DNA of 59,128 bases from assembly GCF_017826695.1 (NCBI RefSeq), contig NZ_JAFFZW010000017.1, positions 1-59,128 of the forward strand, read 5' to 3'. Origin of the DNA: Pseudomonas alliivorans (lineage in GTDB: Bacteria > Pseudomonadota > Gammaproteobacteria > Pseudomonadales > Pseudomonadaceae). Under the pieces are notes generated by a model, which saw nothing but the letters and a program-made list of their open reading frames with translations, was not told the origin of the DNA and ran no database searches. Positions 24,593 through 35,006 of this stretch are shown piece after piece (the first letter of the stretch is position 1; each line of letters opens with the position of its first letter). The translations under genes and the position numbers were made by a program.

Positions 24593-25465
24593 ATGCAGTC
24601 TCTGTTCAAAGCCTTCATTACGATGTTGATGGCCGTGTCGCTGCTTGCCGGGTGCAATCAGGTGGGTCTGGCCTATCGCAATCTCGACGTGATCATTCCG
24701 TGGACGCTCAGCGACTACCTGGACATGAACTCCGCCCAGAAAGACTGGCTCAACGTGCGCCTCAAGCAGCACCTGAGCTGGCACTGCAGCACCCAACTGC
24801 CCGAGTACCTGGCCTGGCTCGACAAGCTGGAAGAGATGGTGAAGAGCGACAAGGTCACCTACGAGGGCCTGGAAGCACGCACGAGTGAGGCCAAGGATGC
24901 CATCGCCAAGATCTCTCGCGAGATCACGCCTTCTGCCGTCGAACTGCTGGCTCGCTTTGATGACAAGCAGGTCGAGGAAATGCAGAGCGCATTTGCCAAG
25001 GACCAGCGCAAACGCGAGAACAAGTACCTGGACCAGCCGCTGGAACGCCAGATCGCCGAACGTGCCGACCGTATGGAAAAGCGTCTGACGCCGTGGATCG
25101 GCAAACTCAACCAGCCTCAGAAAGACCGTATTCAAGCGTGGTCCGCTTCACTGGGTGAACAGAACAAGGCGTGGATCGAAAACCGTACGCGCTGGCAGAA
25201 CCTGTTTCTGACGACAGTGCAGCAGCGCCAGTCCAGCGACTTCCCGCAGCGCATTGCCGCGCTGTTGCAGGACCGGGAAACGTTCTGGACACCGGAATAC
25301 CGCAAGGCCTATGACCAGACCGAAAAGGCGGCGATATCACTGATCGTCGATATCACTGCGCAAAGCACTCAGGAGCAACGAGACCGCCTGTTGAGCCGGA
25401 TCGCCGACATGCGCAAAGACTTCACTGACCTGAACTGCCTGAAAGCGGCGGGTGCAGCCCGATAG
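24593..25465 (+). CDS. DUF6279 lipoprotein
   Basis: 290 aa from MQSLFKAFITMLMAVS, AAGGAG six bases before. Lipobox LLAGC-NQ. The conserved start of the mature region (GLAYRNLDVIIPWTLSDYLDMN, KDWLNVRLKQHLSWHC) and a long charged helical body (QAEERADRMEKRL-like segments) match DUF6279. It is periplasmic, membrane-anchored and coiled-coil-rich. Role unknown. A terminator shared with the convergent gene follows. Confidence 0.85.
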   Translation: MQSLFKAFITMLMAVSLLAGCNQVGLAYRNLDVIIPWTLSDYLDMNSAQKDWLNVRLKQHLSWHCSTQLPEYLAWLDKLEEMVKSDKVTYEGLEARTSEAKDAIAKISREITPSAVELLARFDDKQVEEMQSAFAKDQRKRENKYLDQPLERQIAERADRMEKRLTPWIGKLNQPQKDRIQAWSASLGEQNKAWIENRTRWQNLFLTTVQQRQSSDFPQRIAALLQDRETFWTPEYRKAYDQTEKAAISLIVDITAQSTQEQRDRLLSRIADMRKDFTDLNCLKAAGAAR

Positions 25466-25483
25466 TCACCGTTGGCCAGGCAC

Positions 25484-25511
25484 AAAAACGCGCTGCACTT
25501 CGGCAGCGCGT
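25484..25511. terminator. Intrinsic terminator
   Basis: ACGCGCTGC-ACTTCG-GCAGCGCGT with AAAAA on the left, so on the minus strand it reads stem-loop plus TTTTT. It ends the 25535-25909 gene and probably also blocks read-through from the DUF6279 gene. Confidence 0.8.
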
Positions 25512-25534
25512 GGGCAGCGCGTGCAGTCAACAGG

Positions 25535-25909
25535 TCAGGCGACCTGAGCTTTGGACGCCACCTCATCGAAGACGGCCGGGTCCAACCCATCTTCCTGCCT
25601 GTCCAGCACCTCACGCGGATGGTCGTTGCCGGGGATACTGCTGTCTATCAGCGCCAGCAGGCTTGAACCACGCGGCGTGAGGATAAGCTTCGAAAGCCCG
25701 CTGTCTTCTTCTGGCGGGCGCGACTGGATATAGCCACGATTGGTCAATAGCTCTTTAAGCTGTGCGGCCTCGGCTTGAAGATTTCCAGAGTCAGCCACCG
25801 CCTCACCTTCCGAAGCCTTGGCTGTGGCGTATTCCTTCGAGTCAAACGAACCGCCGCTGTTCTGCACGTCATGAAGCAGACGTTCGATAAGGTCCCAGTT
25901 ATAAGTCAT
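25535..25909 (-). CDS. DUF2513-like putative regulator
   Basis: 124 aa from MTYNWDLIERLLHDVQ. The N-terminal WDLIERLLHDVQNSG, the middle AAQLKELLTNRGYIQS and LSKLILTPRGSSLLALI resemble the winged-helix DUF2513 pattern (one unit to decide, helix, strand, 'LTxxG'). It is acidic and Ala-rich after residue 25. No effector domain is recognisable, and the tail after residue 95 is disordered. DNA binding is plausible but not shown. Confidence 0.6.
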   Translation of the reverse strand: MTYNWDLIERLLHDVQNSGGSFDSKEYATAKASEGEAVADSGNLQAEAAQLKELLTNRGYIQSRPPEEDSGLSKLILTPRGSSLLALIDSSIPGNDHPREVLDRQEDGLDPAVFDEVASKAQVA

Positions 25910-26069
25910 TGTATAAACCCTCCGTCCAGCATGGATAAACGGCTCATGACATCCCGTCACAAGCGTGTGTCTCCACGTTGTGACCTGCGGGGTGTGTAGC
26001 CGTTCAGCCAGGATGCCGAGTTACAGGACGGGGATGGGAATACGCAGGCAGGGGAACGAGAACCTTACT

Positions 26070-26155
26070 GTAGGGGGCGGCTTGCCGGCAATGGCGTCAG
26101 GTCAGACGCTGAAGAGTCGTCTGACAGATCGCATCGCCGGCAAGCCGCCTCCCAC
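26070..26155. repeat. REPIN (inverted REP doublet)
   Basis: GTAGGGGGCGGCTTGCCGGCAATG and its near-perfect inverse CATCGCCGGCAAGCCGCCTCCCAC face each other. An inner hairpin (GTCAGACG...CGTCTGAC) lies between them. This is the standard mobile REPIN layout of pseudomonads, located between the DUF2513-like gene and the helicase. Confidence 0.9.
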
Positions 26156-26197
26156 ACGTTCAGGGCTTCGGCAGATCACCGCGTGTGCGTCAGGAGA

Positions 26198-27535
<1,338 letters not shown>

Positions 27536-27797
27536 GGGTGCTACCTCGACGAAAAACAAAAATACAGCTGCATAGCGTAACGGTTTCGAGCGCCGGGGCC
27601 GAGTTTCTTTACCACCAACGGCTGATTTTGTTTGGCGAAGAGGACGTGAAACATGGGCCTCGAACCGAAACAAACACTGGCGGCACAAGGCATTCCGGCG
27701 ATTTCGGGACACAGGTCACAGTTTTCCCCGCGACCTTCAGATTCCGTTAAGAAACCGCTCGGATACTCCCCCTCACTCGCTGACTGGGAACTCACCA

Positions 27798-28475
27798 ATG
27801 CCTGATATCGACTGGAACATTTGCCTGCCGCTGCACTTCGGCAGTTCTGGCGCTGCACCACTGACCCTTTCTCACGCACCAACCGACGCCCCTCGACGAA
27901 GTGCCTTCGAAGCCTTTATTCAGAACCGCTTTCAGAACGTTCACGGCGCAAACGTCAGGCAATTCATGCCCGAGCTGTTCGGGCTCAGCGATGGCAGCGG
28001 AACGCTGTGTGCCGTGGCGGGGGCTCGTCTGGCATCCGGCGCAGAGTTGTTTCTGGAGCGTTATCTGGATGACCCCATCGAGCAGCAGGTCCGTTTAGCT
28101 GCCGGGCGTCCGGTCGAGCGACAGGCGATTGTCGAAGTCGGCAACCTGGCCGCCAGTTCGCTGGGCAGCGCACGGCTGAGCATCATCACCGTGACCTGGC
28201 TGCTGGCGGTATGCGGGCTTGAGTGGGTGGCGTTCACCGGCAACACCGCACTGGTCAACAGCTTCAACCGGCTCGGCCTGCGCCCGGTCACGCTGGGCCC
28301 GGCCGATCCGCTGCGCCTGGGTGACGAACGCCATTCGTGGGGCAATTACTACCAGACCCAGCCCAGCGTGCATGTCGGTGACATCGGCGCGGGCTTTCGG
28401 CACCTGAGTCATACCGGTGTGTTCGAGCGCTTCGGTTTGCCGCTGACGCTGGAGGAACGTTGCCATGTCGCATGA
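27798..28475 (+). CDS. Thermostable-hemolysin family protein
   Basis: 225 aa. The PF12261-type core is visible: FIQNRFQNVHGANVRQFMPELFGL, LFLERYLDDPIEQQV, VEVGNLAASSLGSARLSIITVTWLL and FTGNTALVNSFNRLGL. No signal peptide. The order of these blocks (FLE-Y, then VEVGNLA) recalls GNAT/LuxI-type acyltransferases, so an acyl transfer role is as likely as membrane lysis. That is my inference. Its stop overlaps the ligase start by 11 bp. It is the first gene of a seven-gene co-directional operon. Confidence 0.85.
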   Translation: MPDIDWNICLPLHFGSSGAAPLTLSHAPTDAPRRSAFEAFIQNRFQNVHGANVRQFMPELFGLSDGSGTLCAVAGARLASGAELFLERYLDDPIEQQVRLAAGRPVERQAIVEVGNLAASSLGSARLSIITVTWLLAVCGLEWVAFTGNTALVNSFNRLGLRPVTLGPADPLRLGDERHSWGNYYQTQPSVHVGDIGAGFRHLSHTGVFERFGLPLTLEERCHVA

Positions 28476-29958
28476 GAGCGAAATGTTCTGGAACAGACTG
28501 GCAAGGTTCGCCCATGAACAGCCCGACCAGATAGCGCTAAAAGGCGACACGACAGATGTGGGTTACGGTGCATTGCTCGTCGAGATCCAGCAGCGCCGCC
28601 TACACCTGCAACAGGCAGGCACCCGCGTGGTTGCACTGCTGCTGGGCAACAGCCCTGACGCGTTACTGTGGGACCTGGCCATTCTGTTCGAAGGCTTGAG
28701 CTGCGTCGCCCTGCCGCCGTTTTTCAGCATCAGCCAGCAACTGCACTGCCTGGAGCAGAGCCAGGCCGATCTGGTCATCGCGGACCCTGCGCACCATGCG
28801 CAACTTCAAGCGGCGCACTACCAGGCTCACGCTGAAACCGGCACGCTATTCTGGCGTCGCACCTTCAGCGCAGAGTCGAAGATGCCACCAGGCACGGCCA
28901 AGCTGACGTTCACATCGGGCACGACCGGTACGCCCAAGGGCGTTTGTCTGAGCGCCGACAGTGTGCTGACCGTTGCCCGCGAGCTGTACGAAGCCAGCCG
29001 CCCGTTGCAACCGACGCATCACTTGACCCTGTTGCCGCTGGCAATCCTGCTGGAAAACATCGGTGGTTACGCGGCGCTGTATGCAGGGGCCAAGGTCAGC
29101 GTGCCGAGTCAGCAGACACTTGGCATTCAAGGCGCCAGCGGCATCGATACCCAGCGCCTGCTGACGTGCCTGAACCAGCAGCGTGCCGATAGCATGATTC
29201 TGGTTCCGCAATTGCTGCTGTTACTGGTCACGGCCTGCGAGATGGGCGTGTTCGATGCCTCGACGCTGCGCTTCGTGGCCGTCGGTGGCGCGCGCGTCAG
29301 TCGCGAACTGCTGGTACGTGCGCAGGCTGTGAGCCTTCCGGTTTTCGAAGGCTATGGCCTGTCGGAGTGCGCCTCGGTCATAGCGCTGAATCGCCCCGGC
29401 CTGCAGCGCATCGGCAGCGTCGGCAAGCCACTGCCTCATGTTCAGGTAAGTCTGGCCAACGATGGCGAAGTGTTGATCGGCAAGGTTCCCATGCTGGGCT
29501 ATCTGGGCGACCCGGCACCTGCCGGTGCGTGGTGGCCGACCGGCGATCTGGGTGAGTTCGACGCCGATGGCTACCTGTACCTGAAGGGCCGAAAGAAGCA
29601 TCAGTTCGTCACCAGCTTCGGGCGCAACGTCAACCCGGAATGGGTCGAGGCCGAACTCACCCAGAGCGGGCGCATCGCTCAGGCGTTCGTCTACGGCGAG
29701 GCCATGGCGCACAACCATGCGCTGCTGTGGCCGCAGCGTCCGGACATCACCGACCTTCAACTCGCCGAGGCCGTGGCTCAGGCCAACCAGCAACTGCCGG
29801 ATTATGCCCGCGTACGCGACTGGACCCGGCTCTCACAGCCGTTCAGCCCGGCCAACGGCCTGGCGACCGCCAATGGCCGGCCACGTCGCGACGCCATTCT
29901 CGATCACTACCGCTCCCTGTTCATTTCGTCGAACCCAGCCGAAGGTATTTCATCATGA
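28465..29958 (+). CDS. AMP-dependent acyl-CoA synthetase/ligase
   Basis: 497 aa with GGAGG upstream. ANL-superfamily motifs: TSGTTGTPKG (P-loop), VFEGYGLSECAS (A5), WWPTGDLGEFDADGYLYLKGRKK (A7-A8) and GRPRRDAI near the end with a C-terminal Arg rather than the usual PRTxxGKxxR Lys. It activates a carboxylic acid as acyl-AMP and passes it to CoA or a protein. The altered Lys region could mean an adenylating, CoA-poor activity. It overlaps the downstream metalloenzyme gene by ATGA, showing translational coupling. Confidence 0.9.
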   Translation: MSHESEMFWNRLARFAHEQPDQIALKGDTTDVGYGALLVEIQQRRLHLQQAGTRVVALLLGNSPDALLWDLAILFEGLSCVALPPFFSISQQLHCLEQSQADLVIADPAHHAQLQAAHYQAHAETGTLFWRRTFSAESKMPPGTAKLTFTSGTTGTPKGVCLSADSVLTVARELYEASRPLQPTHHLTLLPLAILLENIGGYAALYAGAKVSVPSQQTLGIQGASGIDTQRLLTCLNQQRADSMILVPQLLLLLVTACEMGVFDASTLRFVAVGGARVSRELLVRAQAVSLPVFEGYGLSECASVIALNRPGLQRIGSVGKPLPHVQVSLANDGEVLIGKVPMLGYLGDPAPAGAWWPTGDLGEFDADGYLYLKGRKKHQFVTSFGRNVNPEWVEAELTQSGRIAQAFVYGEAMAHNHALLWPQRPDITDLQLAEAVAQANQQLPDYARVRDWTRLSQPFSPANGLATANGRPRRDAILDHYRSLFISSNPAEGISS

Positions 29959-30644
29959 GTTTTTTCCAGACCCTGCAAGACGCCACGCAGCAGGAACGCG
30001 AAACGCTGTTCAACCTGCCGATTATCCGTCAGGCACTGCAAGGCCAGGTCAGTGTGGAGAGCTACCGGGCCTTTCTGTCCCAGGCCTATTACCACGTACG
30101 TCACACCGTGCCGCTGATGATGGCCTGCGGTGCCCGGCTGCCCTCCCGACTGGAGTGGCTGCGCGCGGCGGTGTGTGAGTACATCGAGGATGAGTACGGC
30201 CACGAACGCTGGATCCTCGACGACCTGCGCGCCTGCGGTGGCAATGCGGATGCTGTACGCGACGGGTCGCCTGCCATGCCCATCGAGCTGATGATCGCCT
30301 ACCTTTACGACCTGATCGCCCGTGGCAATCCGGTCGGCCTGTTCGGCATGGTCAACGTGCTGGAAGGCACCAGTATCGCGCTGGCGACCCATGCCGCCGA
30401 CAGCATTCGTGAACATCTGGAACTGCCCGCCGCCGCATTCAGCTACCTGAGTTCACATGGCAGTCTGGACGTCGGCCACATGGAAACCTTCCGCGCGCTG
30501 ATGGACCGCCTGGACGATCCTCAGGATCAGGCCGCCGTGATCCACACCTCCAAGATCGTCTATCGCCTCTACACCGACATGTTCCGCGAGCTGCCAGGCG
30601 TTCTGGCGCACAATCACAAGGAACGCGCTCATGCGACTGTCTGA
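29955..30644 (+). CDS. Haem-oxygenase-like (TenA/UndA-type) metalloenzyme
   Basis: 229 aa from MSFFQTLQDATQQE. All-helical fold. Possible metal ligands match haem-oxygenase-like diiron oxidases: E75-to-H83 segment EYIEDEYGH, E137 in VLEGTS, and H168/D172/H175 in HGSLDVGH. Relatives oxidise fatty acids or amino-acid derivatives (UndA makes 1-alkenes; others make N-oxides or cleave C-C bonds). Many are mislabelled as TenA regulators. Placed between an acyl ligase and an SDR, it probably acts on an activated fatty acid; the reaction itself is unknown. Confidence 0.85.
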   Translation: MSFFQTLQDATQQERETLFNLPIIRQALQGQVSVESYRAFLSQAYYHVRHTVPLMMACGARLPSRLEWLRAAVCEYIEDEYGHERWILDDLRACGGNADAVRDGSPAMPIELMIAYLYDLIARGNPVGLFGMVNVLEGTSIALATHAADSIREHLELPAAAFSYLSSHGSLDVGHMETFRALMDRLDDPQDQAAVIHTSKIVYRLYTDMFRELPGVLAHNHKERAHATV

Positions 30645-31440
30645 TACCCGCGTCGTGCTGACCGGTGCCAGTGGCGGAATCGGCCTGGCGATTGCCGAGG
30701 CGCTGTGCAGCCATGGCGCCCAAGTGCTCGCGGTGTCGCGCAATGGGCAGCCCTTGCGCTCGCTCCTCGCCGCGTACCCAGAAAACCTGCACTGGGTCGA
30801 AGCCGATCTGTGCAGCGAGGAAGGCCGCCAACAGGTGATGGCCAGGGCGCAGGCAACGGCGGGCGTGAACCTGCTGATCAATGCGGCCGGCGCCAATCAC
30901 TTCGCGATGCTGGAACAGCTTTCGGCTGACGACATCAACGCTATGCTGATGATCAATCTGCACGCACCGATTCTGCTGACCCGTGCGATGTTGCCGCTGC
31001 TCAGGAACGCCGAACAGGCCATGGTCGTGAATGTCGGCTCAACGTACGGCTCCATCGGCCACGCGGGTTATGCCACTTATTGCGCAAGCAAATTTGCCCT
31101 GCGGGGATTTTCCGAAGCGCTGCGGCGGGAACTGGCGGACACCCGTGTCAGCGTCCTGTACGTTGCGCCAAGAGCCACACACACCACGATGAACAGCCCG
31201 GCTGCGCAGGCATTGAACGAGGCGCTGAAATCCGGTGTCGATGATCCGGCGTATGTGGCACAAGCAGTGGTGCATGCCATTGCCGGTGACCGGCGTGATG
31301 TGTACCTGGGCTGGCCGGAACGCTTTTTTGTCGGTCTCAACAACCTTTTACCCATGCTGGTCGACCGCGGCCTGCGTAAACACCTACCCTTGATTCGTCG
31401 TCTGAGCAGTACTCACCCGGAAGAGAAACAGACCTTATGA
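30631..31440 (+). CDS. Short-chain dehydrogenase/reductase
   Basis: 269 aa. NAD(P) site TGASGGIGLAIAEAL, structural INAAGANHF, catalytic Ser in VNVGSTYGS and the YATYCASK active site (Tyr-x3-Lys). The unusual C-terminus (GWPERFFVGLNNLLPMLVDRGL) is of the fatty-acyl-reductase-like SDR type. The start overlaps the metalloenzyme gene by 14 bp. Likely reduces or oxidises the product of that enzyme. Confidence 0.9.
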   Translation: MRLSDTRVVLTGASGGIGLAIAEALCSHGAQVLAVSRNGQPLRSLLAAYPENLHWVEADLCSEEGRQQVMARAQATAGVNLLINAAGANHFAMLEQLSADDINAMLMINLHAPILLTRAMLPLLRNAEQAMVVNVGSTYGSIGHAGYATYCASKFALRGFSEALRRELADTRVSVLYVAPRATHTTMNSPAAQALNEALKSGVDDPAYVAQAVVHAIAGDRRDVYLGWPERFFVGLNNLLPMLVDRGLRKHLPLIRRLSSTHPEEKQTL

Positions 31441-32084
31441 AAAGAATCGTGTTGGCCTTCGTCGGCCTGATCAGCCTGCCTGTCTGGGCAGCACTGGATG
31501 CACCTGACCAGAAACGCCTGGATACCATTCAGCAGGACTGGCGCCGCATTCAGTACGACCTGCCCAAGGATCAACGTGTCGCGGCGTTCGAGAAGCTGGC
31601 AATGCAATCCACCGCCTTCGTCAAGGACCGCCCAACTGCAGCCGAGGCCTGGATCTGGTCCGGGATTGTCAACAGCAGTTGGGCCAGCGCCCAGGGTCCG
31701 GGCCTTGGCGCACTGGAAAAAGCCAAACTGGCCAAGGCCGATCTGGAAAAAGCCCTGAGCATTGACCCCACCGCCCTGCAAGGCTCGGCCTACACCAGCC
31801 TTGCGGTGCTCTACGACCGCGTGCCGGGCTGGCCGCTGGCTTTCGGTGATTCGGACAAGGCCGGCGAATTGTTGCAGAAGGCATTGAAGATCAACCCGGA
31901 CGGCATCGACCCGCTCTACTTCTGGGGCGATCACCAGTACCGTCAGGGCAAGTACGCCGAAGCCCGCGATGCCTTGAGCAAAGCCTTGAATGCGCCACCC
32001 CGCCCCGGCCGTGAGCTGGCAGACGCGTCACGCAGAAAAGACATCCAGACCCTGTTGGTCGATGTCAACAAGAAGCTCGACTGA
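31437..32084 (+). CDS. Exported TPR-like protein
   Basis: 215 aa overlapping the SDR stop by ATGA. Signal peptide LAFVGLISLPVWA-ALDA. The mature part has TPR-like helices: AAEAWIWSGIVNSSWAS, KAKLAKADLEKALSIDPTALQG, GELLQKALKINPDGIDPLYFWG, YAEARDALSKALN. TPR pairs usually bind partner proteins, so a periplasmic adaptor role, possibly for the sensor kinase encoded next, is reasonable. Not demonstrated. Confidence 0.8.
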   Translation: MKRIVLAFVGLISLPVWAALDAPDQKRLDTIQQDWRRIQYDLPKDQRVAAFEKLAMQSTAFVKDRPTAAEAWIWSGIVNSSWASAQGPGLGALEKAKLAKADLEKALSIDPTALQGSAYTSLAVLYDRVPGWPLAFGDSDKAGELLQKALKINPDGIDPLYFWGDHQYRQGKYAEARDALSKALNAPPRPGRELADASRRKDIQTLLVDVNKKLD

Positions 32085-32094
32085 CGGAGCGAAC

Positions 32095-32757
32095 ATGCGC
32101 CTGTTGCTTATCGAAGATGACATTGCTCTGGGCGAAGGTATCCATCAGGCATTGAGCCGTGAGGGTTATACCGTCGACTGGATTCGTGACGGCAGCAGCG
32201 CGCTGCATGCACTGCTCAGTGAAACGTTCGATCTGGCGATTCTCGACCTCGGCCTGCCGAGGCTGGACGGTTTCGAGGTATTGCGGCGGCTGCGTCACAG
32301 CGGCTCAACGTTGCCGGTCATGATCCTGACCGCACGGGACTCCACTGAAGACCGCATCACCGGGCTGGACACCGGAGCAGACGATTATCTGGTCAAGCCT
32401 TTCGACGTCTCGGAACTCAAGGCCCGCCTGCGCGCCCTGCTGCGCCGCAGTGCCGGACGCGCCAAGGTGTTGATCGAGCATGCGGGCATCAGTCTGGATC
32501 CCGGTACCCAGCAGGTCAGCTATCGCGGCGAGCCCGTTGCACTCACCCCCAAGGAATACCAGTTGCTTTACGAACTGCTCTCGCCACCGGGCAGGGTCAT
32601 GACCCGCGAGCGGCTGATGCAGCTGCTTTACGGCTGGAACGAAGGGGCCGAGAGCAACACCCTTGAAGTGCATATCCACCACTTGCGCAAGAAGTTTTCC
32701 AGCGACATGATCCGCACGATCCGTGGCGTCGGGTATCTGGTGGAGGAGCGTTCTTGA
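32095..32757 (+). CDS. OmpR-family response regulator
   Basis: 220 aa. Receiver domain with acidic pocket EDD near residue 8, phospho-accepting Asp in LAILDLGLPRLDG, conserved Thr in ILTARD and Lys in VKPFD. A winged-helix output follows: LTPKEYQLLYELLSPPGRVMTRERL, NTLEVHIHHLRKKF, IRTIRGVGYLV. It starts 10 bp after the TPR gene and overlaps the kinase. QseB/PmrA subgroup. Targets probably include its own operon; I saw no clear direct repeat before 27798. Confidence 0.93.
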   Translation: MRLLLIEDDIALGEGIHQALSREGYTVDWIRDGSSALHALLSETFDLAILDLGLPRLDGFEVLRRLRHSGSTLPVMILTARDSTEDRITGLDTGADDYLVKPFDVSELKARLRALLRRSAGRAKVLIEHAGISLDPGTQQVSYRGEPVALTPKEYQLLYELLSPPGRVMTRERLMQLLYGWNEGAESNTLEVHIHHLRKKFSSDMIRTIRGVGYLVEERS

Positions 32758-34121
32758 AGTCGATCCGCCGCCGTACCCTCACGCTCATCATCGGCCTGCT
32801 GCTGGCCGGTCTGCTGGTCCTGACGCTGTTCAACGTGCACGACAGCAACCATGAAATCGCCGAAATCTACGACGCTCAACTGGCACAGAATGCGCGCTTG
32901 CTGGAGGGCGTCATGCGCATGCCGCTGGAGCGCAAGGAACATGCACAACTCTATGAGGCGTTCAATCTGGCGCTGGCTCAGGCCGAACCACGCATTGATG
33001 GTCATCCTTACGAAAGCAAGATTGCCTTTCAGGTGTGGGACAGGGACGGCCGTTCACTGGTGCGTACCGCCAGCGCTCCAACCTTTACCCATCCGCCGGA
33101 GAGCGCCGGTTTCAGCGACTTTCCCGACCTGAACCAGCACCACTGGCGTGCCTTCGTGCTCAAGGATGCCCACAACGGTCTGCTCATCTGGGTGGGCGAA
33201 CGTGACGATGTGCGCTCGGACCTGGTCAACCGGATCGTTCGTCACACCGTGCTGCCCAACCTGATCGGCAGCCTGCTGCTGGTGCTGGCCATATGGCTGG
33301 CCATCAGTTGGGGCCTGAAGCCCTTGGCCAACTTTGCCCGTACGCTCAGGGAGCGCCATGCAGGGTCGTTGCAGCCGCTTGATCTGGCACCGCTGCCAAG
33401 CGAACTGGAACCCATGCAAGCGGCGTTGAACCGCATGCTGGGACAGATCCAGGAGCTGCTCAAACGCGAACGCCGCTTCATTGCCGACGCGGCCCACGAG
33501 ATGCGCACACCGCTCGCGGTGCTCAGGGTGCATGCGCAGAACGTGTTGGAAGCGCACAACGAAGAACAGCGCCGGGAATCACTGGGCTACCTGATCATCG
33601 GCGTCGATCGCACCACGCGGCTGGTCAATCAGTTGCTGACCATTGCGCGCCTGGAGCCCGACCCGTCACAGGCAGGCAGAGCGCCCGTGGAATTGGTGAG
33701 CGCGGTGCGCGACAGCCTGGTTCAGTTGACGCCGTGGGTGCTGAACAAAGGACTGGAACTGTCGTTCGACTGCAGCGAAAGCATGCACGAGGCGAACGTG
33801 GATTTCGCCGCACTCGACATCGCCCTGCAGAATCTCATCACCAATGCCGTCAACTTCTCACCCAAAGGTGGACAGGTCACCGTTGGCCTGTCATTTACAG
33901 CCCATCACTTTGAATTGACCGTCGACGATCAGGGACCCGGCATTGATGAACAGGAGCGGGAGCGCTTGTTCGAACCCTTCTACAGCCGTGACAGCGATCA
34001 GGGCGTGGGGCTTGGGTTGGCTATCGTGCAGAAGGTTGCGCTGTTACTGGATGGCGGCGTCAACCTGCAGAACCGGACGGGTGGCGGGCTCAGAGCCAGT
34101 CTAAGAGCGCCGCTGAGTTAA
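32754..34121 (+). CDS. Two-component sensor histidine kinase
   Basis: 455 aa from a TTG start overlapping the regulator stop (TTGA), with GAGGAG upstream. TM1 at residues 9-28, a periplasmic sensor of about 125 residues, TM2 near 160-180, then the dimerisation box FIADAAHEMRTPLAVLRVH (His), N-box LQNLITNAVNFSPKG, G1 VDDQGPGID and G2 GVGLGLAIVQKVA. QseC/PmrB-like. As the last gene of the operon it should sense something in the periplasm, perhaps the product of the preceding enzymes. Confidence 0.92.
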   Translation: MKSIRRRTLTLIIGLLLAGLLVLTLFNVHDSNHEIAEIYDAQLAQNARLLEGVMRMPLERKEHAQLYEAFNLALAQAEPRIDGHPYESKIAFQVWDRDGRSLVRTASAPTFTHPPESAGFSDFPDLNQHHWRAFVLKDAHNGLLIWVGERDDVRSDLVNRIVRHTVLPNLIGSLLLVLAIWLAISWGLKPLANFARTLRERHAGSLQPLDLAPLPSELEPMQAALNRMLGQIQELLKRERRFIADAAHEMRTPLAVLRVHAQNVLEAHNEEQRRESLGYLIIGVDRTTRLVNQLLTIARLEPDPSQAGRAPVELVSAVRDSLVQLTPWVLNKGLELSFDCSESMHEANVDFAALDIALQNLITNAVNFSPKGGQVTVGLSFTAHHFELTVDDQGPGIDEQERERLFEPFYSRDSDQGVGLGLAIVQKVALLLDGGVNLQNRTGGGLRASLRAPLS

Positions 34122-34127
34122 GACGCC

Positions 34128-35006
34128 TCATTGGCCGCTGGAAACGGCCAGTGACTCGCGCCGCGACCCCAATCGACTGATCCATAGCGACACCAGAATC
34201 AGCACGCCGCCGATCAACAATCGGCTCAAGGGCTCGTGCTGGTTCCAGATCAACAGGTTGATCAGCAGTCCGACCGGCACGTGCAACACGTTGAACACCG
34301 CCAGTGTGGCACCGGAAACCATGCAGGCGCCCTTGTTCCACCAGTACATGCCCAGCGCAGTCGAACACAGACCGAGGAACAGCAACACGCTCCACTGGGT
34401 CGGGTCTTCGGGCAGACGTTGCGGGTTGCCGAAAGCGATAAACGCAGGCAGCACCACCGCCAGCGCGCCCAGATAGAAATAGCCGAAGCGGCGATAGTGC
34501 GGCAGGTCGCTGGGGTACCGCACCACCAGGCGCCTGTACAACACCTGCCCGGCGGCGTAAGTGAAGTTGGCCAGTTGCAGCAGCAGGAAACCGCCCAGGA
34601 AGTCGCCATCCAGACCGTCATAACGAATGACGCCAGCACCCAGCACCGCAACCAGTGCGGCCAGCAAGGCCCACGGGTTGAAACGTCGGTTCAGGGCGTC
34701 CTCGATCAGCGTCACGTGCAAAGGCGTAAGGATGGTGAACAGCAACACTTCCGGCACCGTCAGCACCTTGAAGCTCAGGTACAGACAGACGTAAGTGATG
34801 CCGAACTGCAGCGCACCGATCAGCAGCATGCCGCGCATGAAGCCCGGCTCGACCTGTCGCCAGCGGGTCAACGGAATGAACACCAGCCCGGCCAGCACGA
34901 CGCGGATCAGCACCGCGAAATAACTGTCGACATGGCCTGCCAGATAAACGCCGATCAGGCTGAAAGAAAACGCCTGGATCAGCGTGACGATAAGTAGATA
35001 GCCCAT
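34128..35006 (-). CDS. EamA/DMT-family transporter
   Basis: 292 aa from MGYLLIVTLIQAFSFS. Ten membrane segments in two EamA repeats: SLIGVYLAGHVDSYFAVLIRVVLAGL with PEVLLFTILTPLHVTLIEDAL, then AAGQVLYRRLVVRYP and TALGMYWWNKGACMVSGATLAVFNVLHVP. Drug/metabolite exporters of this kind move amino acids or small organics. It converges on the kinase gene with only 6 bp between stops, so it is separate from that operon. Substrate unknown. Confidence 0.88.
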   Translation of the reverse strand: MGYLLIVTLIQAFSFSLIGVYLAGHVDSYFAVLIRVVLAGLVFIPLTRWRQVEPGFMRGMLLIGALQFGITYVCLYLSFKVLTVPEVLLFTILTPLHVTLIEDALNRRFNPWALLAALVAVLGAGVIRYDGLDGDFLGGFLLLQLANFTYAAGQVLYRRLVVRYPSDLPHYRRFGYFYLGALAVVLPAFIAFGNPQRLPEDPTQWSVLLFLGLCSTALGMYWWNKGACMVSGATLAVFNVLHVPVGLLINLLIWNQHEPLSRLLIGGVLILVSLWISRLGSRRESLAVSSGQ

